A stretch of 64,000 nucleotides of DNA, taken from assembly GCF_000971215.1 (NCBI RefSeq), contig NZ_BBMA01000003.1, forward strand, positions 248,001-312,000, read 5' to 3'. The stretch's first letter is position 1. Every line of letters begins with the position of its first letter. This DNA comes from Demequina silvatica. Lineage in GTDB: Bacteria > Actinomycetota > Actinomycetes > Actinomycetales > Demequinaceae. The position numbers were made by a program, and so were the translations under genes. Below the pieces are notes generated by a model, which was not told where the DNA came from, did not search any database, and was given only the letters and a program-made list of their open reading frames with translations. This document shows, piece by piece, positions 1 through 11,972 of the stretch.

Positions 1-1
1 G

Positions 2-199
2 GTCCACGACGGCATGCAGGCGCTGGTCGACGGCAAGATCAACTACATCGTCGAGTGCAACCCGCTGCTGGGCGAGCTCGCCGCCGGGCTCGTGAAGGAC
101 GTGCTCGCGGGCAACGACGTCGAGCGCACCGTCTACGTCGAGGACCAGGCCTTCGACCAGGCGGCCGCCGAGGCCGCGCTGCCGGACCGCAAGTACTGA
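2..199 (+). CDS. Sugar ABC transporter substrate-binding protein, C-terminal end (partial)
   Basis: Only the last 65 codons are inside the window; the gene runs off the left edge in frame from base 2 and ends with TGA at 197-199. The tail contains INYIVECNPLLGE, which matches the C-terminal signature of YtfQ-like periplasmic or lipoprotein binding proteins of the galactofuranose/ribose class. It lies directly upstream of the matching ATPase and permeases, so it is the solute receptor of that importer. The substrate is inferred from family resemblance only. Confidence 0.85.
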   Translation, partial: VHDGMQALVDGKINYIVECNPLLGELAAGLVKDVLAGNDVERTVYVEDQAFDQAAAEAALPDRKY

Positions 200-233
200 T
201 CCGTCCGGCACGGACCTGGTAGGAGCGGGATCC

Positions 234-268
234 GCCCGCGGGGGTCGGCACGGCCGGCCCCCGCGGGC
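234..268 (+). terminator. Intercistronic GC hairpin after the binding-protein gene
   Basis: A 16-bp stem (234-249 with 253-268) contains one T.G wobble and a 3-nt loop, and no T-tract follows. It sits between the binding-protein gene and the ATPase gene of one operon. In ABC importer operons such hairpins commonly attenuate downstream expression or protect the abundant binding-protein mRNA. The role here is inferred. Confidence 0.65.
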
Positions 269-299
269 GACCCGCGGCAACGACAGAAAGCAGCCCCTC

Positions 300-1831
<1,532 letters not shown>

Positions 1832-1835
<4 letters not shown>

Positions 1836-2884
1836 ACGCCCTGTACAAGCATCGGCTGTTCTGGCCGATCGCCTCGCTGCTCGCGCTGATCGCGATCAAC
1901 GCGATCGCGCGGCCGCAGTTCATCAAGGTCACGGTGAGGGACGGCGAGCTCTACGGCGCGCTCGTCACCATCCTCAAGGACAGCGCGCCGCTCATGCTGG
2001 TCGCGCTCGGCATGACCATCGTCATCGCGACGCGCGGCATCGACCTGTCCGTCGGCGCGATCATGGCCGTGTCGGGCGCCGTGGCGCTCACCATCATCGA
2101 CGGGTCCGGCAGCCCCGACAACCTCGCCACCGTGCTGATCGCGGTGGTGGTGGCGCTGCTGGTCGCGCTCATCCTGGGCGCGTGGAACGGACTGCTGGTC
2201 ACGGTGCTCGGGATCCAGCCGATCGTCGCGACGCTGGTGCTCATGCTCGCGGGGCGCGGCGCCGCGCTGCTCATCACGGGCGGCGAGATCACCACGGTCA
2301 ACTCGGCGCCGTTCAAGTGGATGTCGGGCGGCTACCTGGTGGCGCTGCCGGTGGCGTTCCTCATCGGGCTGCTCGCCATCACCATCATGGGGCTGATCGA
2401 GCGGCGCACCGCGCTCGGCGTCCTCACCGAGGCCGTGGGCATCAACCCGGAGGCCAGCCGGCTCGCCGGGGTGCGCGCCCGCGGCATCATCTGGGGCGCG
2501 TACATGGTGAGCGGCATCCTCGCGGGCGTCGCCGGCCTCATCTACGCGTCGCGCATCAGCGCCGCGGACGCCAACGCCGCAGGCGTGTTCATCGAGCTCT
2601 ACGCGATCCTCGCGGTGGTGCTCGGCGGCACGTCCCTGAACGGCGGCAAGTTCTCCATCGCCGGCACCGTGGTCGGCGTGTTCATCATCCAGACGCTCGA
2701 CTCGACCATCCTGTTCCTCGGCATCCCGTCCGCGCAGAGCCCCGTGTTCTTCGGGTTCGTGGTCGCGATCGTGGTGGTGGTCCAGTCGCCCCGAGTCCGC
2801 ACCGCGCTGGGGTCCCTCGGAGGGCGGCGGCGATCGCGCGGCACCTCCGGCCCGAGCACCGACACCGTGGAGGTGGCCCGATGA
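1832..2884 (+). CDS. ytfT: Sugar ABC transporter permease, YtfT-like
   Basis: This 350-residue BPD_transp_2 permease starts at GTG 1832, overlapping the ATPase stop by 4 nt. It has about eight to ten hydrophobic segments and the family signature RGIDLSVGAIMAVSGA. Together with the following permease it should form the heterodimeric channel of the galactofuranose-type importer. The C-terminus is basic and serine-rich. The stop overlaps the next start (ATGA), so all four genes from 300 on are translationally coupled. Confidence 0.9.
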
Positions 2885-3906
2885 CCGCGACGATGGCACG
2901 CTCCGAGCGCCGCACCGGCGCAGGGCCTTCGGCCTTCCAGACGTTCCTCAGCCGTCACGGCGGTATGATGCCCACGTTCGCGGCCGTGCTGATCCTGCTG
3001 CTCCTGTTCGTGGGCGCCGAGGCCTTCCTGCGCGGCGACTTCATCAGCGGCGGCAACATCTCGGCGCTGCTGCTCGACAACGCGTACCTCATGGTGCTCG
3101 CCGTCGGCATGACGTTCGTGATCCTCACCGGCGGCATCGACCTCTCGGTCGGCTCCGTCATGGCGTTCACCGGCATCCTGGGGGCGAAGCTGCTGGCGGA
3201 CGGCCTCCCCGCCGCCATCGCGGTGCCCGCGATGCTGCTCGGCGGCGCCGCGATCGGCCTGTTCATCGGCATCCTGGTGCAGTACTTCGGGGTGCAGCCG
3301 TTCATCGCGTCGCTCGCGGGCCTGTTCCTGGGACGCGGACTCGCGTTCATCGTGAGCCTGTCCTCCATCCGCGTCGAGGACACGAGCCTGCTGTGGCTCC
3401 AGTCCGAGCGCATCTGGATGGGCGCCTGGTACATCACGCCCACCGGCATCATCGCGCTGTCGACGGTCGCGATCGCGGCGTTCGTGCTCCACCTCACTCG
3501 GTTCGGGCGCACCATCTACGCGATCGGCGGCAACGAGCAGTCCGCCCGGCTGATGGGGCTCAAGGTGGGGCGCGCGAAGGTGCTCGCGTACGTGATCTCG
3601 GGCTCCTGCGCCGGCCTCGCCGGGCTGATCCTCACCGCGTACTCCGGCGCCGGCTACCCCCGCAACGGCATCGGCACCGAGCTCGACGCGATCGCCGCCG
3701 TGGTCATCGGCGGCACGCTCCTCACCGGCGGCCGCGGGTACGTGGTCGGGTCGATGATCGGCGTGTTCGTCTACGGCACCATCAAGTCGGTCATCAACTT
3801 CATGGGCGCTGAGCAGTCGTGGATGCAGATCATCGTCGGCGCGCTGCTGCTGCTGTTCATCGTGGTCCAGCGTGCGATCGTGGCGCGCTCCGAGGGCCGC
3901 CGTTAG
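2881..3906 (+). CDS. yjfF: Sugar ABC transporter permease, YjfF-like
   Basis: Second permease subunit, 341 residues, starting at ATG 2881 inside an ATGA overlap. It has the family signature TGGIDLSVGSVMAFTG and conserved GGNEQSARLMGLKVGRAK and VVIGGTLLTGGRGYVVGS segments, like YjfF of Escherichia coli. With the preceding permease, the double ATPase and the partial binding protein it completes a ytfQRT-yjfF-type importer. The N-terminal 25 residues are an extra cytoplasmic tail. Confidence 0.9.
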   Translation: MTATMARSERRTGAGPSAFQTFLSRHGGMMPTFAAVLILLLLFVGAEAFLRGDFISGGNISALLLDNAYLMVLAVGMTFVILTGGIDLSVGSVMAFTGILGAKLLADGLPAAIAVPAMLLGGAAIGLFIGILVQYFGVQPFIASLAGLFLGRGLAFIVSLSSIRVEDTSLLWLQSERIWMGAWYITPTGIIALSTVAIAAFVLHLTRFGRTIYAIGGNEQSARLMGLKVGRAKVLAYVISGSCAGLAGLILTAYSGAGYPRNGIGTELDAIAAVVIGGTLLTGGRGYVVGSMIGVFVYGTIKSVINFMGAEQSWMQIIVGALLLLFIVVQRAIVARSEGRR

Positions 3907-3922
3907 CGGTCTGCCAGCCGCG

Positions 3923-3955
3923 TTGACCGCCGCACCTCGTCCCCGCCCCGATAAT
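3923..3955 (+). promoter_or_regulatory. Candidate promoter of the second ATPase gene
   Basis: TTGACC at 3923-3928 and GATAAT at 3950-3955 lie immediately upstream of the GTG at 3962. The GATAAT box ends 6 nt before the GTG, so transcription would start at or next to the start codon and give a leaderless mRNA. The 21-nt spacing between the boxes is long, so the -35 assignment is weak. Confidence 0.5.
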
Positions 3956-3961
3956 GGGCGC

Positions 3962-5479
3962 GTGGACGAGGTGCGGCCAGTGCTCGAGGTCACCGGCGCG
4001 ACGGTGCGGTTCGGTGCCGACGCCGCGCTGCGCCGCGTCGACTTCCGGCTGTTCCCCGGCGAGGTGCACTCGCTCATGGGCGAGAACGGCGCCGGCAAGT
4101 CCACGCTCATCAAGGCGATCACCGGAGCGCTCGCGCTCGACGAGGGCACCCTCACGCTCGCCGGGGAGACCGTGAGCTTCCGCGATCCTCACGCGGCGCA
4201 GGCGGCCGGCATCGGCACCGTCTACCAGGAGATCGAGCTCCTTCCCAACCTCTCCGTCGCGGAGAACATCTGCCTGGGACGCGAGCCGCGTCGCGGCGGC
4301 GTGATCAGCGCGCGCGCCATGAACGCGCGCGCCCACGAGTTCCTGCTCGACCTGGGCCTCGACGTGGACCCCGCGTCCACGCTGGGCACCCACTCGCTCG
4401 CCGTCCAGCAGCTGGTCGCGATCGCGCGCGCCATCTCCGCGGACGTCCGGGTGCTGGTGCTCGACGAGCCCACCTCGAGCCTCGACCTCGACGAGGTCGC
4501 CGAGCTGTTCCGCATCATCCGCGAGCTCAAGACGCGCGGCGTCGCGATCCTCTTCGTCTCTCACTTCCTCGACCAGGTTTACGAGATCTGCGACCGCGTC
4601 ACCGTGCTGCGCGACGGCGAGCTGGTGGGGGAGTACCTCACGCGCGAGCTGCTGCGCATCGACCTGGTGCAGAAGATGCTGGGGCGCGGCGCGTCCGAGC
4701 TCAAGTCGCGCGACCGGCTCGCGGACGACGAACCCGACGCCGCCGTGGTGCTGCGCGCCCGCGGGGTCTCCTCCGCGCGCGGCATCAACGACGCGGACGT
4801 CGACCTGGGGGAGGGCGAGGTGCTGGGCGTCGCCGGCCTGCTGGGCTCGGGCCGCACGTCGCTCGCCCGCGCCCTGACGGGGGTGAACCGCCTCGAGTCC
4901 GGCGTGATCCGCATCGAGAGCCAGGACGTGCGGCTGGACTCGCCCCGCCGGGCCATGTCGCTCGGCGTGGTCTACTCCTCGGAGGACCGGCGCCGCGACG
5001 GGATAGTCGCCGAGCTCTCCGTGCTCGACAACATCACGCTCGCGCTGCAGTCCGAGCGAGGGATCCTGCGTCAGATCCCCGCCGCACGGCGGCGCGAGCT
5101 GGCCGCGAGCTGGGTCGAGGCCCTCGACATCCGCCCGCCGGACCTCGACCGGCCCGCGGGCACGCTCTCAGGTGGCAACCAGCAGAAGGTGCTGCTCGCC
5201 CGGCTGCTCGCGCTGTCCCCGCGCGTCCTGGTGCTCGACGAGCCGACGCGCGGCATCGACGTGGGCGCCAAGGTCGAGATCCAGAACCTGGTGGGCGAGC
5301 TTGCCGACAACGGCATGTCGGTGGTGTTCATCTCCGCGGAGCTCGAGGAGGTGCTGCGCGTCGGCGACCGCGTCGCGGTGGTCCGCGACGGCCGCGTGGT
5401 GCGCACCGCCGCCGCGGTCGAGCTCACCGCGGACTCCCTGCTCGCCCTGGTCGCGCAGCCCGACGAGGACGAGGAGTAG
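3962..5479 (+). CDS. Second sugar ABC transporter ATP-binding protein (paralogue)
   Basis: This 505-residue double-NBD ATPase of the same RbsA/YtfR family is clearly paralogous to the one starting at 300. Walker A GENGAGKST is at about 40-48, and the C-terminal half has LSGGNQQKVLLARLL and LVLDEPTRGID. The stretch from FPGEVHSLMG through the Walker A is nearly identical to the first ATPase. No permease or binding protein follows it, so it probably serves the same permease pair under other conditions, or is the relic of a second transporter. GTG 3962 is chosen because a GATAAT box lies 6 nt upstream. Confidence 0.88.
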   Translation: MDEVRPVLEVTGATVRFGADAALRRVDFRLFPGEVHSLMGENGAGKSTLIKAITGALALDEGTLTLAGETVSFRDPHAAQAAGIGTVYQEIELLPNLSVAENICLGREPRRGGVISARAMNARAHEFLLDLGLDVDPASTLGTHSLAVQQLVAIARAISADVRVLVLDEPTSSLDLDEVAELFRIIRELKTRGVAILFVSHFLDQVYEICDRVTVLRDGELVGEYLTRELLRIDLVQKMLGRGASELKSRDRLADDEPDAAVVLRARGVSSARGINDADVDLGEGEVLGVAGLLGSGRTSLARALTGVNRLESGVIRIESQDVRLDSPRRAMSLGVVYSSEDRRRDGIVAELSVLDNITLALQSERGILRQIPAARRRELAASWVEALDIRPPDLDRPAGTLSGGNQQKVLLARLLALSPRVLVLDEPTRGIDVGAKVEIQNLVGELADNGMSVVFISAELEEVLRVGDRVAVVRDGRVVRTAAAVELTADSLLALVAQPDEDEE

Positions 5480-5482
5480 CGC

Positions 5483-6514
5483 GTGGCCGACGAGCAGGGC
5501 GCGCGCGCCGCCAACATCTTCGACGTCGCACGCCTGGCCGGCGTGTCGCACCAGACGGTGTCGCGCGTCATCAACGGCATGCCGAACGTGCGCCCCGCCA
5601 CCAAGGAGCGCGTCGAGAAGGCCATCGCGCAGCTCCACTACAGCCCGTCGCCCGCGGCCCGCGCCCTGGTGACGCGGCGCACCCGCACCATCGGCCTCAT
5701 CACGCCCAACGTGACGGACCACGGGCCCGCGTCCGTCGCGATGCACATCAACCTCGCGGCGCGCGAGGCGCGCTACAGCGTCGACGCCGTGGGCGTGCCG
5801 GGGGACGACCAGGCGGTGGTGCGCGGCGCCATCGAGGGGCTGCTGCGCCAGCGTGTCGACGCGATCGTCGTGGTGGTCGCGCAGGTCGCCGCCCTCGAGG
5901 TGGTGCAGGGGCTCGACCTCGGGGTGCCCATCGTGGCCGTGGCCTCGACCGCCCACGCCGGCCCGCGCATCGTCTCCATCGACCAGTACCGGGGCGCCCG
6001 CGCGGCCGTGCGCCACCTGGCCGAGCTGGGGCACACGCGCATCCTCCACATCGCAGGCCCGCCCGACGCGCCCGACGCCACCGAGCGCGTGCGCGGGTGG
6101 AGGGACGAGCTCGCCGCGCGCAGGCTCGAGGTGGTCGAGCCGCTGGTGGGCGACTGGAGCGCCGCGAGCGGGCACCGCCTCGGGATCGACCTCGACGTCG
6201 AGGCGGGCAGCGCGATCTTTGTGGGCAACGACCAGATGGCGGTGGGCCTGCTGTCCGCGCTGCGCGGGCGCGCGCTGCGCGTGCCCGAGGACGTCAGCGT
6301 GGTGGGGTTCGACGACATCCCGGAGGCGGCCTACCTCTACCCGCCCCTCACCACCGTGCACCAGGACTTCGAGGCGCTGGGCCGCATGGCGATGCAGAAG
6401 GTGCTGGTCGCGCTGGAGGAGGGCGCCGCCGAATCCTCGGCGACGCCCATCCCCACCACGCTCGTGGTGCGCGGCTCGACGCGCGCGGTGCCTGGCCCGG
6501 CGTCCGGGGCGTAG
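5483..6514 (+). CDS. LacI-family transcriptional regulator
   Basis: This 343-residue protein has an N-terminal LacI helix-turn-helix at about residues 11-31 (IFDVARLAGVSHQTVSRVIN), followed by the hinge helix and a periplasmic-binding-protein-like sugar-sensing core ending in the usual GFDDIPEAAYLYPPLTTV segment. The GTG start lies 3 nt after the second ATPase stop, so the two are co-transcribed. It is the likely sugar-responsive repressor of this transporter locus. No clear operator could be assigned by eye. Confidence 0.92.
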   Translation: MADEQGARAANIFDVARLAGVSHQTVSRVINGMPNVRPATKERVEKAIAQLHYSPSPAARALVTRRTRTIGLITPNVTDHGPASVAMHINLAAREARYSVDAVGVPGDDQAVVRGAIEGLLRQRVDAIVVVVAQVAALEVVQGLDLGVPIVAVASTAHAGPRIVSIDQYRGARAAVRHLAELGHTRILHIAGPPDAPDATERVRGWRDELAARRLEVVEPLVGDWSAASGHRLGIDLDVEAGSAIFVGNDQMAVGLLSALRGRALRVPEDVSVVGFDDIPEAAYLYPPLTTVHQDFEALGRMAMQKVLVALEEGAAESSATPIPTTLVVRGSTRAVPGPASGA

Positions 6515-6518
6515 GAGG

Positions 6519-7628
6519 TCAGTCCTCCTCGTGCACCACCGCGGGGCGCGAGGACCACGAGGCGCGTGTGTACTGCGCGGGCCAGTAGTCGATCTCGACG
6601 CCGAGCTCGTGCGCCGCACGCAGGGGCAGGTGAGGGTCGCGCATGAACTCGCGGCCCACGAACACGGCGTCCGCCTGGCCCGACGCGACCAGGCTCTCCG
6701 CCTGACGCGCGTCGACGATCATGCCGACCGCGGTCGCGGGGATGCCGGAGCGCTCGCGGATCGCGGCCGCGTGACGCACCTGGTAGCCGGGGCCCGTCGG
6801 GATGCGCACGCCGCCCACGAGGCCGCCGGTGGAGGTGTCGACCAGGTCCGCGCCGGCCTCGCGCAGCCACTGCGACACGGTCACCGTGTCGTCGAGCGTC
6901 CAGCCCTCGGGCTCGAGCCAGTCTGTCGCGGACACGCGCACGAAGACGGGCACGTCGGGGCCGGCGACCTCGCGGACGCGGCGCACCACGTGCAGCAGCA
7001 GCCGTGCGCGGCCCACGAGCGCGCCGCCCCAGCGGTCCTCGCGGTGGTTCGAGACGGGGGAGAGGAACTGGTGGAGCAGGTAGCCGTGCGCCGCGTGGAC
7101 CTCGAGCACGTCGAAGCCGGCGTCGAGCGAGAGTCGCGCGGCGTCCGCGAAGGCCTCGACGACCGCGGCGATGCCGTCCTCATCGAGTGCGGCGGGCTCG
7201 GCGTAGCCGTCGAAGGCGATCGCGCTCGGGGCGACCGTGGGCCAGCCGCCCTCGCTCGCGGGCACCGAGCCTACGCCGCTCCACTCGCGGTAGGTCGACG
7301 CCTTGCGGCCGGCGTGCGCGAGCTGGATCGCGGCGAGCGCGCCCTGGCCGTGGATGAAGTCCACGATCCGCGCCCACGCGTCCCGCTGCTCGTCGTTCCA
7401 GATGCCCGTGTCCCACGGCGAGATGCGCCCCTCGGGCACGATCGCGGTCGCCTCGGCCATCACCAGGCCGGCGCCGCCGCGCGCGAAGGAGCCCAGGTGG
7501 ACCAGGTGCCAGTCGGTCGGCACGCCGTCCTGCTCCTCGCACGAGTACTGGCACAACGGGCTCACCCAGAGGCGGTTGCGCGCCTCCACGGAGCGGAGGG
7601 GCAGGGGCGAGAACAGCGCTGACGTCAT
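6519..7628 (-). CDS. NADH:flavin oxidoreductase, Old Yellow Enzyme family (YqjM-like)
   Basis: This 369-residue FMN-dependent TIM-barrel ene-reductase has SPLCQYSC near the N-terminus, matching the redox-tuning cysteine of YqjM-class enzymes, plus QLAHAGRKAS and EVHAAHGYLLHQFLSP, which carry FMN- and substrate-binding residues. It is cytosolic and reduces activated C=C bonds with NAD(P)H; the physiological substrate is unknown. It lies immediately downstream of a TetR gene on the same strand, which is its plausible regulator. The ATG at 7628 gives the N-terminus expected for the family. Confidence 0.9.
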   Translation of the reverse strand: MTSALFSPLPLRSVEARNRLWVSPLCQYSCEEQDGVPTDWHLVHLGSFARGGAGLVMAEATAIVPEGRISPWDTGIWNDEQRDAWARIVDFIHGQGALAAIQLAHAGRKASTYREWSGVGSVPASEGGWPTVAPSAIAFDGYAEPAALDEDGIAAVVEAFADAARLSLDAGFDVLEVHAAHGYLLHQFLSPVSNHREDRWGGALVGRARLLLHVVRRVREVAGPDVPVFVRVSATDWLEPEGWTLDDTVTVSQWLREAGADLVDTSTGGLVGGVRIPTGPGYQVRHAAAIRERSGIPATAVGMIVDARQAESLVASGQADAVFVGREFMRDPHLPLRAAHELGVEIDYWPAQYTRASWSSRPAVVHEED

Positions 7629-7743
7629 GCGGATCCTTACTCGGTGGGACGGACTCATCATGGCCGAGCCCGGCGGGAGGCAGAACACCCCGAGGTCCCG
7701 GGTGATTCCTGCACCCTGTGCGCAGCGAATCTGGGACGCGTGC

Positions 7744-8343
7744 TCAGGCGCGCGCGACCGCGAACCACAGCGGCGGGATGAGCGAAAGCAGCACGTCGAC
7801 CGCGTCCTCGGCGCTGTGGGTGCCCGGGGTCGCGAGCCACGCGCGGATCGCGCCGGCCGTGCCCTGGCCCACGAACGCGGCCGCCATCGCGAGCCGCGTC
7901 GCGTCCGGCCCCTCGGTGGGGGCGCCGCGGTCGTGCGCGAACGCGACCAGGCTCGCCTCGACGTGACCGGCGAGCAGCGTCGCGAGCACGGAACCGTGCG
8001 CGTCGCTGCCGGTGCCCAGGCCCTGGCGGTACACGGCCTCGTGGCGCAGCACGTGGTCCACGAGCGTGAGCTCGGACTCGCGCCAGATGTGCTCGACGTC
8101 CGCGGGGTCACCGGCGACCCGCACCAGGAACTCGGCGCGGATGGTGTCGAGATCGCGCTCCAGCACGCGCGCGAGCAGCGCGGCGGGGGAGGTCGCGTGG
8201 TTGTAGAAGGTGGCGCGGGTGACGCGCGCGTGGCGTGCCACCTCGGTCACCGTCACCGACTCGATGGGTGCCTCGGAGGCGAGGGCGAGCACCGCCTCGG
8301 CGAGCGCGTCGGCGCTCCGGACGAACCGCGGATCCGTGGTCAC
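7744..8343 (-). CDS. TetR-family transcriptional regulator
   Basis: This 199-residue protein has an N-terminal TetR helix-turn-helix (VTEVARHARVTRATFYNHATSP, about residues 31-52) and an all-helical ligand-binding C-terminal half. It is followed by the oxidoreductase gene 115 bp downstream on the same strand, suggesting ligand-controlled regulation of that enzyme. The ligand cannot be predicted. Confidence 0.88.
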   Translation of the reverse strand: MTTDPRFVRSADALAEAVLALASEAPIESVTVTEVARHARVTRATFYNHATSPAALLARVLERDLDTIRAEFLVRVAGDPADVEHIWRESELTLVDHVLRHEAVYRQGLGTGSDAHGSVLATLLAGHVEASLVAFAHDRGAPTEGPDATRLAMAAAFVGQGTAGAIRAWLATPGTHSAEDAVDVLLSLIPPLWFAVARA

Positions 8344-8402
8344 GGGGCCCAGCCTACCGGCCCGGACCTGCGAGGACGCGAGGCCCGCGCGCGGGCGACC
8401 CG

Positions 8403-8412
8403 CGCATCGTCC
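8403..8412 (-). repeat. Dispersed GGACGATGCG word, intergenic copy
   Basis: The exact 10-mer lies on the minus strand, in the longer context CCCGCGCATCGTCCC, between the end of pntB and the start of the TetR gene. The upstream bases (GCGACCCGCGCATCGTCCC) match the copy at 26563 almost exactly. Confidence 0.8.
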
Positions 8413-8428
8413 CCCCGCGAGGCGGCCG

Positions 8429-9837
<1,409 letters not shown>

Positions 9838-9838
<1 letters not shown>

Positions 9839-11397
9839 CAGGCGTCCTTCCTGAACATGCCGAGCATCCGGTACGTCACCAGGAAGCCGCCGAAGATGTT
9901 GATGCTCGCGACCGCGGCCGCGATGAAGGAGAGGGTCGAGACCACCGGATCCGCGGAGCCGATCTGGAGGAGCGCGCCCACGAGGATGATGCCGGAGATG
10001 GCGTTGGTCTGGGCCATCAGCGGGGTGTGCAGCGAGTGCTTGACGTTGGAGATGACGTAGAAGCCCACGATCACCGCGAGCGCGAAGACCGTGAGGTGCT
10101 TGACGGTGTCCGTGTCGGCGAACGCGAGCAGCAGCAGCGCCGCGAGCGCGCCGGCGCCGTAGAGCCAGTTCCGACGCTTCGCCTTCGCGATGGCCGCCTC
10201 GCGCTCGAGGCGGGCCTTCTCCGCGAGCTCCTCCTCCGACGGGCCCTGCGCGGCGGCCGGGGCCGGCGCCGCGGAGACCGCGACCGGGGGCGGCGGCCAC
10301 ATCACCTCGCCGGCGTGCGCGACGGTCATGCCGCGCTGGACCGGGTCCTCGAGGTCGAGCGCGAGGATGCCGTCCTTGGCCGGGGTGAGCAGCGCCATGA
10401 AGTGGACGATGTTGGTGCCGAACAGCGTCGACGTGTGCCGCGGCATGCGGCTGGTGAGGTCCGTGTAGCCGACGATGGCGACGCCGTTGTCGGACGTGAC
10501 GGTCCTGCCGGGCACGGTGAGCTCGCAGTTGCCGCCGCCCGACGCCGCCAGGTCGACGATCACGGAGCCGGGCCGCATCACCGCGACCACGTCCGCCGTG
10601 ATGGTGGTGGGGGCGGTGCCGCGGACCAGCGCCGTGGTGATGATGACGTCCGCCTTCGCGGCCTCCGCGGCGTAGACGTCCATCGCGGCCGCCTGCTGCG
10701 CCTCCGTGAGGGGCTTCGCGTAGCCGTCGGCGCTGATCTCCTGCTGCGCCTCGGGGGCGGACACGAACGTGCCGCCCATCGACTCGATCTGCTCGGCGAC
10801 CTCGGGGCGTACGTCGAAGGCTCGCACCTGCGCGCCCAGGCTGGACGCGGCGCCGATCGCCGCGAGGCCCGCCACGCCCGCGCCGATGACGAACACGGTC
10901 GCCGGGGCGGTCTTGCCCGCGGCCGTCACCTGGCCGGTGAACATGCCGCCGTAGTGCTCGGCCGCCTCGATGACGGCGCGGTAGCCGGCGACGTTGGACA
11001 TGGTGGAGAGGACGTCGATGGCCTGCGCGCGGGAGATGCGCGGCACCGCGTCGAGCGCGAGGGCGGTGACGCCGCGCTTCGCGAGCGAGGCGACCAGCTT
11101 CTCGTTGGAGTGCGGCGCCATGGTCGCGACCAGGGTGGCTCCGGGCGTGAGGAGGCGGATCTGGCCCGGCTTGGGCGCGTTGACGCAGGTCACGATGTCC
11201 GCGCCCCACGCCTCCTGCGCCGTCACCAGGGTGGCGCCGGCGTCCTGGTACTGCGCGTCGAGGAAGCTCGCCTGGGTGCCGGCTCCGGCCTCGACCACCA
11301 CCTCGTAGCCGAGCTTGACGAGCTGCGCGACCGAGGCGGGGCTCGCCGCGACCAGCCGCTCGCCCTGGCGCGTCTCCGCGGGGACTCCTATGCGCAT
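9838..11397 (-). CDS. pntA: NAD(P) transhydrogenase alpha subunit
   Basis: This 519-residue protein has an N-terminal NAD(H)-binding alanine-dehydrogenase-like domain ([42 protein letters not shown]), then an Ala/Pro/Glu linker and C-terminal membrane helices with [16 protein letters not shown]. The fused alpha arrangement matches the E. coli type rather than the split PntAA/PntAB form. The first gene of a pntA-pntB operon, it starts at ATG 11397, which lies inside a GGACGATGCG word. A CAGGAT box 5 nt upstream suggests a leaderless start. Confidence 0.95.
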
Positions 11398-11542
11398 CGT
11401 CCATCCTGTCCCGCGCGCTCTCGGCGCTCCGGGGCGCGCTGATCGGGGTCGTACCTGCCTGCTTCGAAGGCTAGTGGGCGATCGCGTCGCGCACCCGGGA
11501 CCTGGGGGCGAACGGGGTCCCGGTTTCGGGGTGGGCATCGCG

Positions 11543-11552
11543 GGACGATGCG
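11543..11552 (+). repeat. Dispersed GGACGATGCG word next to attL
   Basis: The exact word in the context GGGACGATGCGCGGG ends 3 bp before the displaced tRNA 3' fragment. Before the element inserted, this copy would have lain just downstream of the tRNA-Arg gene. Confidence 0.8.
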
Positions 11553-11554
11553 CG

Positions 11555-11599
11555 GGTGCCCCCGGCTGGATTCGAACCAGCGACCAACGGATTAGAAGT
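11555..11599 (-). other. attL: displaced 3' fragment of tRNA-Arg
   Basis: This 45-bp sequence is identical to 26435-26479 and covers the anticodon loop to the 3' end of the tRNA on the minus strand. It lacks the 5' half, so it is not a functional tRNA. It is the original chromosomal 3' end, pushed away when the element recombined into the gene. Confidence 0.93.
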
Positions 11600-11716
11600 A
11601 AGGCGAGGCCCGTCCCGCCCCGTCTCGGCCAATCCCTCTCTGTCTCATCCTGCCTGCTTGATCGGCCACCGCGGGGGCCGCCCGTCCCTGGCCATCCCTC
11701 TCGATCTCTGCCAGTC

Positions 11717-11738
11717 CGTGCACACATTCGTGCACACA
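11717..11738. other. Candidate integrase arm-type sites, left end
   Basis: Two direct copies of CGTGCACACA lie at 11717-11726 and 11729-11738, 118 bp inside attL. The same 10-mer occurs twice near the other end (26356-26365 and 26367-26376). Paired direct repeats flanking both att cores are the expected layout of arm-type sites for a tyrosine integrase. Confidence 0.65.
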
Positions 11739-11762
11739 CCGATCAAGCAACCAGGAGACACC

Positions 11763-11972
11763 ATGGCTGACAACGCCACCCCCAACCCCAGCAGGCTCGC
11801 TGATCTGCAGCGCGAAGCGATGCGGACTCAGCTCGAGCGCGACCCCATCACCGCCGCCCGCGCAGCGCAGCGCGACGGCAAGCCCCTCGCCCACTTCGTC
11901 CGAGTCCAGTGCGACCGGCGCGGCATCGACCCCACCCCGTACCTCGAGCAGATTGCGGGGGAAGACGCATGA
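11763..11972 (+). CDS. Hypothetical protein, 69 aa, first gene of left-end operon
   Basis: I do not recognise this protein. It is charged and rich in Arg/Asp/Gln, with SRLADLQREAMRTQLERDP suggesting an amphipathic helix, and no membrane segment. The ATG at 11763 follows an AGGAGA-type ribosome-binding site (CAGGAGACACC). Its stop overlaps the next start by ATGA. As the gene closest to attL it is probably element cargo or a regulator. Confidence 0.6.
   Translation: MADNATPNPSRLADLQREAMRTQLERDPITAARAAQRDGKPLAHFVRVQCDRRGIDPTPYLEQIAGEDA

Noticed and set aside
5964-5974. CGCATCGTCT in the lacI gene as another copy of the dispersed word
   Set aside because: It has one mismatch and encodes the family-conserved RIVSID segment, so it is probably coincidence.
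11555-11599. Second tRNA-Arg gene
   Set aside because: Only the 3' portion is present; the 5' half is missing, so it is an att duplication.
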